64,000 bases of DNA from Chromohalobacter moromii (GTDB lineage Bacteria > Pseudomonadota > Gammaproteobacteria > Pseudomonadales > Halomonadaceae), in assembly GCF_023091865.1 (NCBI RefSeq), contig NZ_JAHXDI010000004.1, positions 372,001 through 436,000 on the forward strand, in the 5' to 3' direction. A model generated the notes under the pieces. That model did no database searches, was not told the origin of the DNA, and saw nothing but the letters and a program-made list of their open reading frames with translations. Positions within the stretch are counted from its first letter, which is position 1. Each line of letters opens with the position of its first letter. Below are positions 36,814-43,302 of this stretch, piece after piece. The translations under genes were made by a program, and so were the position numbers.

Positions 36814-37122
36814 CTAACGACCAAGCTGGCGGAAGATGGGCCCCAGCATGGCCGTACCACTTTCGAGATCGCGGGAGTAGTGCTGACGCGTGCCATGCCG
36901 AAGCTCGCGGGGAGAAATACCGAATAGCTCGCGAAAACGGTGCGAGAAATGCGCAGGGTTGTTAAAGCCGTGTTGCGTGGCGATCTCGCCGATACCGTTT
37001 AGATCACTCGGGTCTTCGAGACGTCGCCGCGCGGCGGCCAGCCGGCGGCACTGGATATAGCGTGTCACACCGCCCTCATCTGCGAATAGGCGGTAAAGGT
37101 TTGCGCGTGAAACGCCGAGCAC
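36814..37122 (-). pseudogene. AraC-family regulator fragment (DNA-binding end only)
   Basis: About 100 residues that match only the C-terminal two-HTH part of AraC/XylS regulators: LGVSRANLYRLFADEGGVTRYI, then IGEIATQHGFNNPAHFSHRFRELFGISPRELR. The N-terminal sensor domain is absent. The frame can be followed a few codons above the GTG used here but loses resemblance at once, and a CCTTCT/AGAAGG hairpin (37165-37180) and the yhaV side of the toxin module follow. It is read as a truncated remnant rather than a working regulator. Insertion of the toxin-antitoxin pair may have broken it. Confidence 0.7.
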
Positions 37123-37220
37123 TTGTCGATTGCCAATACCTGTGAGATCGCCAGTTTTTGAACCCCTTCTCCCTAGAAGGCTATCGAAGCGGAAATGCTA
37201 GCTGGCCGGGTACGGCTTTC

Positions 37221-37244
37221 GAGGGAGCGAGCTTGTTCTCGATG
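37221..37244 (+). repeat. REP-like sequence
   Basis: GAGGGAGCGAGCTTGTTCTC followed by GATG differs at a few places from the REP-like unit at 48952-48974 (GTGGGAGCGAACTTGTTCGC, then GAT). It contains the same GAGC-TTG-TTC style imperfect stem. It lies between the AraC fragment and yhaV. Confidence 0.55.
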
Positions 37245-37259
37245 GTTTTTAGCCACCTT

Positions 37260-37754
37260 TTATCGTGACGCGTTCGAGCCCAACAGCGTTTGGATGCGTT
37301 TGCCCTCACTGCTAGCCGCTTTCCATAACTTATCCCAGCTATCCGGTGGGTTACCGTTCTCGAGCATCTTGCTGAAGACAGCATAAGCGTCGTACTTGCT
37401 GCCATAGGCACGTTTGGTGGATTCGTCGTTAACCCAGGCATAGATGAGTATTCTGCTGGCGAGGTCGTAACGAAAGAATAGCCGGTACTGCTGGTAGAAT
37501 TTTGCCCGTTGCCAATGGGTATGAGCCGTTCCGAGCGTGTTCCCCTGTCGATACTGTGGGCCTGATGGATCCTGTGGGATGTCGTTCAAGGCCAGTTTAA
37601 CAATGGCTGCCAGACGTTTGGTGGCGGGTTTGGTGCGGTATCCCACCGGGTCTTTCGCTTGTAGTCGCTTTACCTTGTCGGTCAGGGCCTCGACCTGCGC
37701 CAGGAAGAGTGGATGTGCGTAGATCGTCCACCCGTTGATCACCAGAGGGCTCAT
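37260..37754 (-). CDS. yhaV: YhaV-type toxin (RelE superfamily ribonuclease)
   Basis: A 164-residue toxin of the PrlF-YhaV type II module. Characteristic stretches are NGWTIYAHPLFLAQVEAL at the start, AHTHWQRAKFYQQYRLFFRYD in the middle, and IYAWVNDESTKRAYGSKYDAYAVF near the end, which carries the conserved charged and aromatic residues of the RNase site. The start overlaps the antitoxin stop by 4 bp (ATGA), so the two are co-translated. The gene seems full length. Confidence 0.92.
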   Translation of the reverse strand: MSPLVINGWTIYAHPLFLAQVEALTDKVKRLQAKDPVGYRTKPATKRLAAIVKLALNDIPQDPSGPQYRQGNTLGTAHTHWQRAKFYQQYRLFFRYDLASRILIYAWVNDESTKRAYGSKYDAYAVFSKMLENGNPPDSWDKLWKAASSEGKRIQTLLGSNASR

Positions 37755-38086
37755 ACGTCGTCATCGTCTTCTGGTAGTGCCTCACCGAGGTCTACCTCGA
37801 TGCCTGACGTCAGGCGTTCAGCCTCAGCAAAGGTGCCAGCAGCGACAGGACGAATATTCTCCGGATGCGCCTGTAGATCGCGTTCCAGGAATGCCAAGAA
37901 GCTAGCCATCACAGGGTCTTGGCTGGGCTCATCGCTGGCACGGGAGAGCACCACCTCCCCATTGGGGCGGACCGTGTAGTGAATCCGGTCGCGGCGCTTC
38001 AGCTTCAGTGCACGTCGAACTGATGCCGGCACAGTCGTCTGGTAGCGATCCGTCAGGGTGGAATCATCCTCAATGGCTGTGTTCAT
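37751..38086 (-). CDS. prlF: PrlF-type antitoxin (AbrB-like)
   Basis: A 111-residue antitoxin with an N-terminal swapped-hairpin AbrB DNA-binding domain: LTDRYQTTVPASVRRALKL then DRIHYTVRPNGEVVLSRA. The C-terminal toxin-binding tail ends in acidic residues (EALPEDDDDV). I place the start at ATG 38086, preceded by GGAGA. The open frame runs about 99 codons further upstream but crosses the promoter and is not coding. It sits first in the operon with yhaV, as expected for an autoregulated module. Confidence 0.9.
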   Translation of the reverse strand: MNTAIEDDSTLTDRYQTTVPASVRRALKLKRRDRIHYTVRPNGEVVLSRASDEPSQDPVMASFLAFLERDLQAHPENIRPVAAGTFAEAERLTSGIEVDLGEALPEDDDDV

Positions 38087-38126
38087 GATGGGTCTCCGCT
38101 CGTTGGCAACGCAGTGGCATATAGAG

Positions 38127-38155
38127 AAGGTAATGCAAGTGCATTGCATGGTCAA
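38127..38155 (-). promoter_or_regulatory. prlF-yhaV promoter with operator palindrome in the spacer
   Basis: On the minus strand: -35 TTGACC (38155-38150), a 17-bp spacer, and -10 TACCTT (38132-38127). The spacer is exactly the palindrome ATGCAA-N5-TTGCAT (38133-38149). This is the expected place for PrlF or PrlF-YhaV autorepression. Confidence 0.55.
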
Positions 38156-38443
38156 CATTCCCTTGCCTAACTGCGCTATTGCCTGTGCAGCTATGGAGTT
38201 GGAATACCCATCTGATCTCATTCTGTCAGATATTGATACCACAAAGCATTCGAGAGCTACGGCAAGCAAGGAACTATGACAATTTGAAAGCCACCAAGAC
38301 GCCCTGTGACCGTTTAATCGTTGTCTTGTTGCTAATGCCTTCAGTCTAAAATCTGTAGGTTTAACGAAGCCCCGTGGCTTCATAAGTCTGCCCCTACATC
38401 GATGTGCTTGGAGTATTTTAGCTCGTAATTTTGCAAAAAATGT
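38156..38443. other. Gene-free stretch between the toxin module and the AT-rich orphan
   Basis: No supported gene. One hairpin, GAAGCC-CCGT-GGCTTC near 38368-38383, has no T-run. Base composition shifts to AT-rich from about 38420. Confidence 0.4.
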
Positions 38444-38470
38444 TAAAGATTTTTTGATAGTAGCCGATAC
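38444..38470 (+). promoter_or_regulatory. Sigma-28-type promoter before the AT-rich orphan gene
   Basis: TAAA (38444-38447), a 15-bp spacer, and GCCGATAC (38463-38470). Only the last base of the -10 differs from the FliA consensus. The transcript would start near 38477. Confidence 0.65.
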
Positions 38471-38552
38471 TAATTAGATGGGCGCTTTGTCGAAGTTCAT
38501 GATTTATGGCGTTCAGTTGTTGAAAAATTTATTAAAAGTATGGGTGGTGGAA

Positions 38553-39248
38553 ATGAAAAAAGTATGCTTGTCGGAATATTTTGAATTGGGTGTCTTGAGT
38601 GAAGGTCTTGTAGCCACTCCTGTAGATGGGCTCTCAGTCATAGATACGCCAGGCATCATAGATATAAAAAAGCAGCCTTTTGTTTTTAGCATCTTATTGC
38701 GTGGTCATGCATCAGTAGTGTACTCCGAAGGCGATGATAAAGAGATTGGTGAAATCGAATGTGGAGAGCTTCTTGTCCTTGAGGGAGGTGAAGAGTACCT
38801 GATGTTACAAGAGGGTGCATCTTTGCTGATGATGCTTGAAGAAGTTAAAGATGAAAAGGAGAAAAAAGGAAAAGCCTTTGGTTTACTAGGTAAGAAGAGT
38901 AAAAATAAGATATCTTCTTCTAGTGATGTTGAGAAAGTAAATAGCACTTCTGAGAAGAAAGGTTTCATGGATGATATGCTCCCTAGGGTTACTCAAATAT
39001 GGGTAAGTGCTGCAGGGCCTATTACTCAAAACTTGATCAATGATGAAGAAAAGTTTAAAGATGTTTCGAGTTTTGTTTATAGCTTCTTGCCATTTCCAGT
39101 CAGAAGTCTCTTAAAGGAAGACGTGTTCGTCAGTTGGTGTTATGATAATCGTCATATTTTGTTGGTAGAAGAGAAAAAGCATAGCGCTGAGTTTGATAAA
39201 GAAAATGACTCTTTGCTAGCTGATAAAGAAGCAGTCGATAAGCTGTAG
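38553..39248 (+). CDS. AT-rich orphan gene of unknown function, behind a sigma-28-type promoter
   Basis: A 231-residue protein from ATG 38553 (MKKVCLSEYFELGV), chosen for the GGTGGTGG just before it. An in-frame ATG at 38478 would coincide with the predicted transcript start. Residues about 45-100 read like a small beta-rich domain (PFVFSILLRGHASVVYSEGD, then GELLVLEGGEEYLML), perhaps cupin-like. Residues about 105-140 are a Lys/Ser-rich linker. The end is charged. There is no signal peptide and no membrane helix. Base and codon use is clearly more AT-rich than in the neighbouring genes, a sign of transfer. No family was recognised. Confidence 0.7.
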   Translation: MKKVCLSEYFELGVLSEGLVATPVDGLSVIDTPGIIDIKKQPFVFSILLRGHASVVYSEGDDKEIGEIECGELLVLEGGEEYLMLQEGASLLMMLEEVKDEKEKKGKAFGLLGKKSKNKISSSSDVEKVNSTSEKKGFMDDMLPRVTQIWVSAAGPITQNLINDEEKFKDVSSFVYSFLPFPVRSLLKEDVFVSWCYDNRHILLVEEKKHSAEFDKENDSLLADKEAVDKL

Positions 39249-39263
39249 TCGCGAGGTTGTTGT

Positions 39264-39434
39264 ATGCCTATAATTATAGCCATTGCCTTCTTCTTTTTGT
39301 TGGCGCTGGGTATAACCAGAGCGTCAGGAAGCGCAAAGGTAGGCTGCCTGTCTACTGCTTTTGTTGCAGTAGGGTTGATGTGGTTTATAATATACTACAT
39401 GACTCATGAAACTTGTAAAATATGCCTCAATTAG
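39264..39434 (+). CDS. Tiny two-helix membrane protein
   Basis: A 56-residue reading frame 15 bp after the AT-rich orphan, with GAGG seven bases before ATG 39264. It has two membrane helices: IIIAIAFFFLLALGI at the start and TAFVAVGLMWFIIYYM at residues 31-46. The tail TCKICLN carries a CxxC. Composition matches the orphan gene, so the two probably form one operon behind the sigma-28-type promoter. Function unknown. Confidence 0.55.
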   Translation: MPIIIAIAFFFLLALGITRASGSAKVGCLSTAFVAVGLMWFIIYYMTHETCKICLN

Positions 39435-39655
39435 ATTTTGGGAATTTTTATGTTAATGTTATAGGTCGACTCTCCTTCAAGCCATTTTAAAATGGCTTGA
39501 AGGAAACATTTTATGTTGTGACGACTAGAATAGGCTGGGTGTTCCAAATTGATATGCTCTAAAAGCTCTTTGCTATTAGGAAGTTCTCGTAAAAAAGATT
39601 TCTCCAGGTTAGTGGTTGTTCTCTCATGGAGCAGTATATATTGTTGAGTAGCCAT
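39431..39655 (-). CDS. Doubtful small AT-rich reading frame
   Basis: A 74-residue frame (MATQQYILLHERTTTNLEKS at its start) on the minus strand, without a good ribosome site. It contains the 32-bp palindrome at 39473-39504 and overlaps the tiny membrane gene by 4 bp. It could be a real gene from the same foreign segment, or chance in a spacer between convergent genes. Confidence 0.3.
   Translation of the reverse strand: MATQQYILLHERTTTNLEKSFLRELPNSKELLEHINLEHPAYSSRHNIKCFLQAILKWLEGESTYNINIKIPKI
39473..39504. repeat. Perfect 32-bp palindrome
   Basis: TCCTTCAAGCCATTTT (39473-39488) is followed directly by its exact reverse complement (39489-39504). RNA from either strand would form a stem of about 14 bp with a TTAA loop. 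It lies between a plus-strand operon ending at 39434 and the minus-strand flagellin remnant ending at 39729, so a bidirectional terminator role is possible although no T-run follows. Confidence 0.9.
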
Positions 39656-39728
39656 TTGTATGGTGCTTGCAATATTGAAATCTAGGTGGCGGAAGATTGT
39701 TTCTGTTATTTAGCCAAGAAACTTCTCA

Positions 39729-39863
39729 TTACCGAGAAAATAACTCTATAATGCTTTGCAACCCCGCAGAAAGACGCTCAAGCGTTGAATCAAGCTTGTT
39801 ATTGGCGCGTACCCGATGCTGTTGACCGGTGCGGAAGAGCAGGTTGGAATTGATGATGGTCAT
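39729..39863 (-). pseudogene. Flagellin gene remnant (N-terminal 44 residues)
   Basis: The minus strand from ATG 39863 encodes MTIINSNLLFRTGQQ..., then KLDSTLERLSAGLQ, and stops at 39729. This lines up with the start of FliC in this window (MAVINTNITAMIGQQ..., STSMERLSSGLRI). AAGGGA precedes the ATG and a perfect sigma-28 promoter lies upstream (39910-39936). The rest of flagellin, including the D1/D0 C-terminal part, is absent. The fragment was too short for ordinary gene calling. It is the stump of a second flagellin gene whose regulatory region is still intact. Confidence 0.8.
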
Positions 39864-39909
39864 GTCGTGTCCCTTGGCATAGAGGATGCGGTCATTGTAT
39901 TTATTCAGT

Positions 39910-39936
39910 TATCGGCATTCGCAAGAGGAACTTTAG
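39910..39936 (-). promoter_or_regulatory. Sigma-28 promoter before the flagellin remnant
   Basis: On the minus strand: TAAA (39936-39933), a 15-bp spacer beginning GTT, and GCCGATAA (39917-39910). This is a perfect consensus match. The predicted transcript leader is about 40 nt. Confidence 0.85.
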
Positions 39937-40039
39937 GCACTGATGATATTTTGTTGGCGTTAGGCAGGGAGCGTGACGATCCGGCGCGGTGGCACCGGAT
40001 CGAGGTCATCACGTCTCATGTTGAGTTGGTGCGCTGTGC

Positions 40040-43030
40040 TTAGGCAATGCAAAGTGATATCTTTTCCAAGATCACGCGGATTTGACGAAGCTCTTCTTCT
40101 AAATGTTGGCTATCATGAGTACCGTCATGCCAGCCATCAGAGAGGATTCGAGCGCCCATGCTAATACGCAATGCCGAAGTGTTGTGCCCAGTTATCTTGA
40201 CGGGTTGTCCGATATGGCAGCACTGTGCTGCCAGTTCTTTTTCCCCGAATTTTACGTCAGCGCTGAAATCACTGTTCAGTTTTTCGTAAAGGTCTCTTAC
40301 CTGATCTTGGGCAAGGTACTCGCCGTTGCGATGACGAATCAGGAATGGAAAAATACTGCGACGAACTCCCAGTTCGTCTCCTAGCATATCGGAACGTGCC
40401 CACCATGCGCTCGATTTTTCGAATAATGGTTCAAGCTGGGGATGGCTATCGATAAGATCAGACACTTCATGACTAAAGCGGTCTAGTCCTTCGATTCGCT
40501 TTTCTTTAGGCACTTGGTAGTAGCGTTGGGCTTCTTCCAAAGCGGCTTTCCAACGCAAATACATGCCAATAGTCGGTGGCGCTGTAGCCGTTTGAAGGAG
40601 TGCTTCCCAATTGCCTAGATCGGGCTTGGGTAAATACTCGGCAAGCCCTTGTGGTAAAGCGCGGCCAGAGTGAAGTAACTGTCGTGAAAATTCTTTGGGG
40701 AATATAGCGACGCCACTGAAAGGAGGGCCGGTGAAGAATTTAGAACCCGTCAATAATAAGATATCGCCTTTCGAGAGGTGGCTGGACAGGTCTTCTTGAT
40801 CAATGCGTAACTGGCAAGCATCAATGATAACTTGTATCCGTTGGCCGTAATCATTGCGCAACTGATCCAGTTTTTTGGGAGAAGGTGCCCAGCAGCCAAA
40901 TTTAGACTGGTCCATGGCATGCAGCATCACATTGTAGCCTTGTGATACAGCATCACGCACATAATCCTCAATGGCGTTGTCCATTTCCTTAATGGTCTGT
41001 AAGCGCCCACGGGCATCTCGAAAGGGCACGCCTTTATAGGCGATTGGCGCCATGCCTGCTAGGCGTTCGCCTTTGGTCACGGTATGGCCGAGACAGGTCG
41101 TATTATCGAAGTGGCAGCCGGTGACTGAAAAAGGTGTTCCGCTTCCTGTTTCATCCGCACCACAGACGATACTGATCCACTTGGCGGGTATTGCCGTCGT
41201 CACGGCAGCGACGACATGAAGTTGTGAATCAGTGCCCGAGGGGGATAGATGCAGGTCGGGGTTGAGGTCGGCGAATCCAAACGTTGTGGCTAGGTTTGAT
41301 TCCAGATCACGGCAATGCTGGGCTAGCGGCGCAAGGTCATCGGCTTTTACGCAATCGTGCAGAAGGCGTTGTTGGTACCGCTCTGCTGCGTGATAAGCCG
41401 GTGCAGAGATGGAGGTGGCCGTAGAAGAGGAAAAAGTGAAGGCATGGTTCCGTGGAGCTGGGGAGCAACCATAACGGTTAAGCTCAGTATCGGGATCAAC
41501 GACCAAGCGCGCATCGCCGCCCTGCATCAAGTGCCATTGGGCCGGTTGAAGAAGAAAGGCAAAGCACTGATCGATTTGCGTGCCTAGTTGTTGGATATCA
41601 GACACTAAATCATTCATGTGAGCACTTTCCGTACGATGATTTACAATTGCCACGCGGATAGCCACACAGCCATGCAAAACGGTGGTGGAAGGCGCTGCGC
41701 GGCCTTGCAACTGAAGCTGCGTGACAATGGCGCTATTAAGCGCATCCAGGTAGGCCGCTTGCTGTGATGCCTCACCCTGTAAACGCGGTGGCACGTATCG
41801 GCAGCAAACGACATTCATGGGCACTGGTGCCAGGCGCTCCAGATTGGCTGAAGCGTCAATGGCGTTGGCCGTTTCTGTGGCCAGTTGGCAGTGTTTTCGT
41901 ACCACTCCTGCAAGGCGTTCCGTTCCTACCCCTTGAAACGTGAACCATACTTTCAGGGCCATGAAGCCACGCGAGAGTTCGGGGCCGAAGTCACAGAACC
42001 ACGGGGCGCCTGCGGAAAGCCCCATGGGCTCAGTTGTCAGGTACTCTTTGCGTTCAGAAAACGTGGCACGATGCGTGTTGGCATCCTTGACCAGTAGCCC
42101 GCCCACTGCATAGGGAACTTGAAACCATTTATGAAAATCGAAGGCGATCGAGTCGGCATCTTGAACAGCTCCTAGCGCATTCTGGTATTCGTCCAGTAGC
42201 GCCAATGCTCCACCGAAAGCGGCATCCACATGTAGCCACAGGCCTTCGCGATCGCAGATATCGCGAGTGGCGGCGATATCATCGATGGCTCCTGTATTGA
42301 CGGTTCCTACCGTTGCAATGACACAGAAGGGGGTAGCGCCGGCTAGGCGGTCTGCTGCTATCAGCTCCGCCAGTGCGTGCGTATCCAGTGTGAAGTCGTC
42401 ACTGACAGGAACTGCACGCAGGGCGTCGCTACCCAACCCGAGCAGTTGGAACGCTTTCAGCACGGAGTTATGGCTCTGTGCCGAGCAGTAACCTACGAGG
42501 GGCGATGTGTTGCCTTGTAGCCCTTGGGTTTTCATTGAGGCACCAACAGCGCTTTGCCGCGCCACTGCCAAGGCAACGAGCGTGGCCATGGAGGTGCCGG
42601 ATGTCAGTAACCCAGAGCTGCTCGCCGGGAATCCAAACATCTCCCGGCTCCATTGCAGTACCTGGTGCTCCACTTGATGGGCGATATGATCGCGACCGCC
42701 GAGATTGTTGTTGAGCAATGCCGCGCAAAGCTCGCCCAGCGCCCCATACAGGTTTCCGCCGCCATGCACCCAACCAAAAAAACGGGGGTGAGTATTGCCA
42801 TTGCCATAAGGCAAAAGCTGATCACGAAACTGATCCAGCAACTGCTCCAACGGCTTGGGTGATTTAGGCAACGGCGCGCGGAACGCAGACTTCACCGCTT
42901 CCGGGGCGGGCCGCCAGACAGGCTGTTCCTCCAAGGATTGGAGATGTTCCAGCCCCGCTTTCAGCGCCTGATGAAAGGCCTCTTCCAAGGCGTGCCAGTT
43001 TTGGGGATCGAGTGCCAGTGACGTACTCAT
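40040..43030 (-). CDS. Fusion of two PLP enzymes: group II amino-acid decarboxylase plus a second fold-type I domain
   Basis: A 996-residue protein. Residues 1-495 form a complete group II (aromatic-L-amino-acid/glutamate type) decarboxylase: LLTSGTSMATL at 141-151, SHNSVLKA at 186-193, HVDAAFGG at 267-274, and the PLP lysine in DFHKW (Lys301). Residues about 505-996 form another PLP fold-type I domain: SPSGTDSQLH at 596-605, IIDACQLR with Asp737, and the likely Schiff-base lysine Lys764 in LTGSKFFTGPPFSG, in the style of class V aminotransferases. AGGGGA precedes the ATG. It lies downstream of fliC and the ATP-grasp gene on the same strand. Substrates are unknown; decarboxylation of an amino acid plus a second PLP step is inference. 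Confidence 0.85.
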   Translation of the reverse strand: MSTSLALDPQNWHALEEAFHQALKAGLEHLQSLEEQPVWRPAPEAVKSAFRAPLPKSPKPLEQLLDQFRDQLLPYGNGNTHPRFFGWVHGGGNLYGALGELCAALLNNNLGGRDHIAHQVEHQVLQWSREMFGFPASSSGLLTSGTSMATLVALAVARQSAVGASMKTQGLQGNTSPLVGYCSAQSHNSVLKAFQLLGLGSDALRAVPVSDDFTLDTHALAELIAADRLAGATPFCVIATVGTVNTGAIDDIAATRDICDREGLWLHVDAAFGGALALLDEYQNALGAVQDADSIAFDFHKWFQVPYAVGGLLVKDANTHRATFSERKEYLTTEPMGLSAGAPWFCDFGPELSRGFMALKVWFTFQGVGTERLAGVVRKHCQLATETANAIDASANLERLAPVPMNVVCCRYVPPRLQGEASQQAAYLDALNSAIVTQLQLQGRAAPSTTVLHGCVAIRVAIVNHRTESAHMNDLVSDIQQLGTQIDQCFAFLLQPAQWHLMQGGDARLVVDPDTELNRYGCSPAPRNHAFTFSSSTATSISAPAYHAAERYQQRLLHDCVKADDLAPLAQHCRDLESNLATTFGFADLNPDLHLSPSGTDSQLHVVAAVTTAIPAKWISIVCGADETGSGTPFSVTGCHFDNTTCLGHTVTKGERLAGMAPIAYKGVPFRDARGRLQTIKEMDNAIEDYVRDAVSQGYNVMLHAMDQSKFGCWAPSPKKLDQLRNDYGQRIQVIIDACQLRIDQEDLSSHLSKGDILLLTGSKFFTGPPFSGVAIFPKEFSRQLLHSGRALPQGLAEYLPKPDLGNWEALLQTATAPPTIGMYLRWKAALEEAQRYYQVPKEKRIEGLDRFSHEVSDLIDSHPQLEPLFEKSSAWWARSDMLGDELGVRRSIFPFLIRHRNGEYLAQDQVRDLYEKLNSDFSADVKFGEKELAAQCCHIGQPVKITGHNTSALRISMGARILSDGWHDGTHDSQHLEEELRQIRVILEKISLCIA

Positions 43031-43141
43031 TCGTCAATCCCCTGCCAGTGCCCTGGCGTCCTCTGTTGTGGCGACTGCAGTTCGGCTATGCGCTGTGAAT
43101 GATGGCGGTGAAGCATGTCACGTTCCTGTATCACTAGGCAT

Positions 43142-43273
43142 TGTCTGAAAACTGTCTGCGCTCGGCCATACGGCGTTAAAAATCAGCTCAAAATGCTCAT
43201 TTACATCCCGTAAACTCCGCCTTTTCGCTGATTTTTGCCTTGTCTGACCTTCGCTCGTCTGACTTTTCAGACA
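43142..43273. repeat. Nested inverted-repeat element (MITE-like)
   Basis: Outer arms TGTCTGAAAA (43142-43151) and TTTTCAGACA (43264-43273) are exact inverted repeats. Inner arms AAAAATCAGC (43178-43187) and GCTGATTTTT (43227-43236) are also exact. The whole 132 bp fills the gap between the two large enzyme genes. There is no coding capacity. It looks like a mobile or repetitive intergenic element and would fold into a long branched hairpin. Confidence 0.75.
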
Positions 43274-43302
43274 GCGGCTAGGTAGCCAGAGAAAAACAAA
43301 TA

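Noticed and set aside
38087-38383. Upstream extension of the prlF frame
   Set aside because: It crosses the promoter and palindrome, and ATG 38086 has a GGAG site and matches family length.
39816-40043. Plus-strand 75-residue open frame
   Set aside because: It is antisense to the flagellin remnant and its sigma-28 promoter, has no ribosome site and matches no family.
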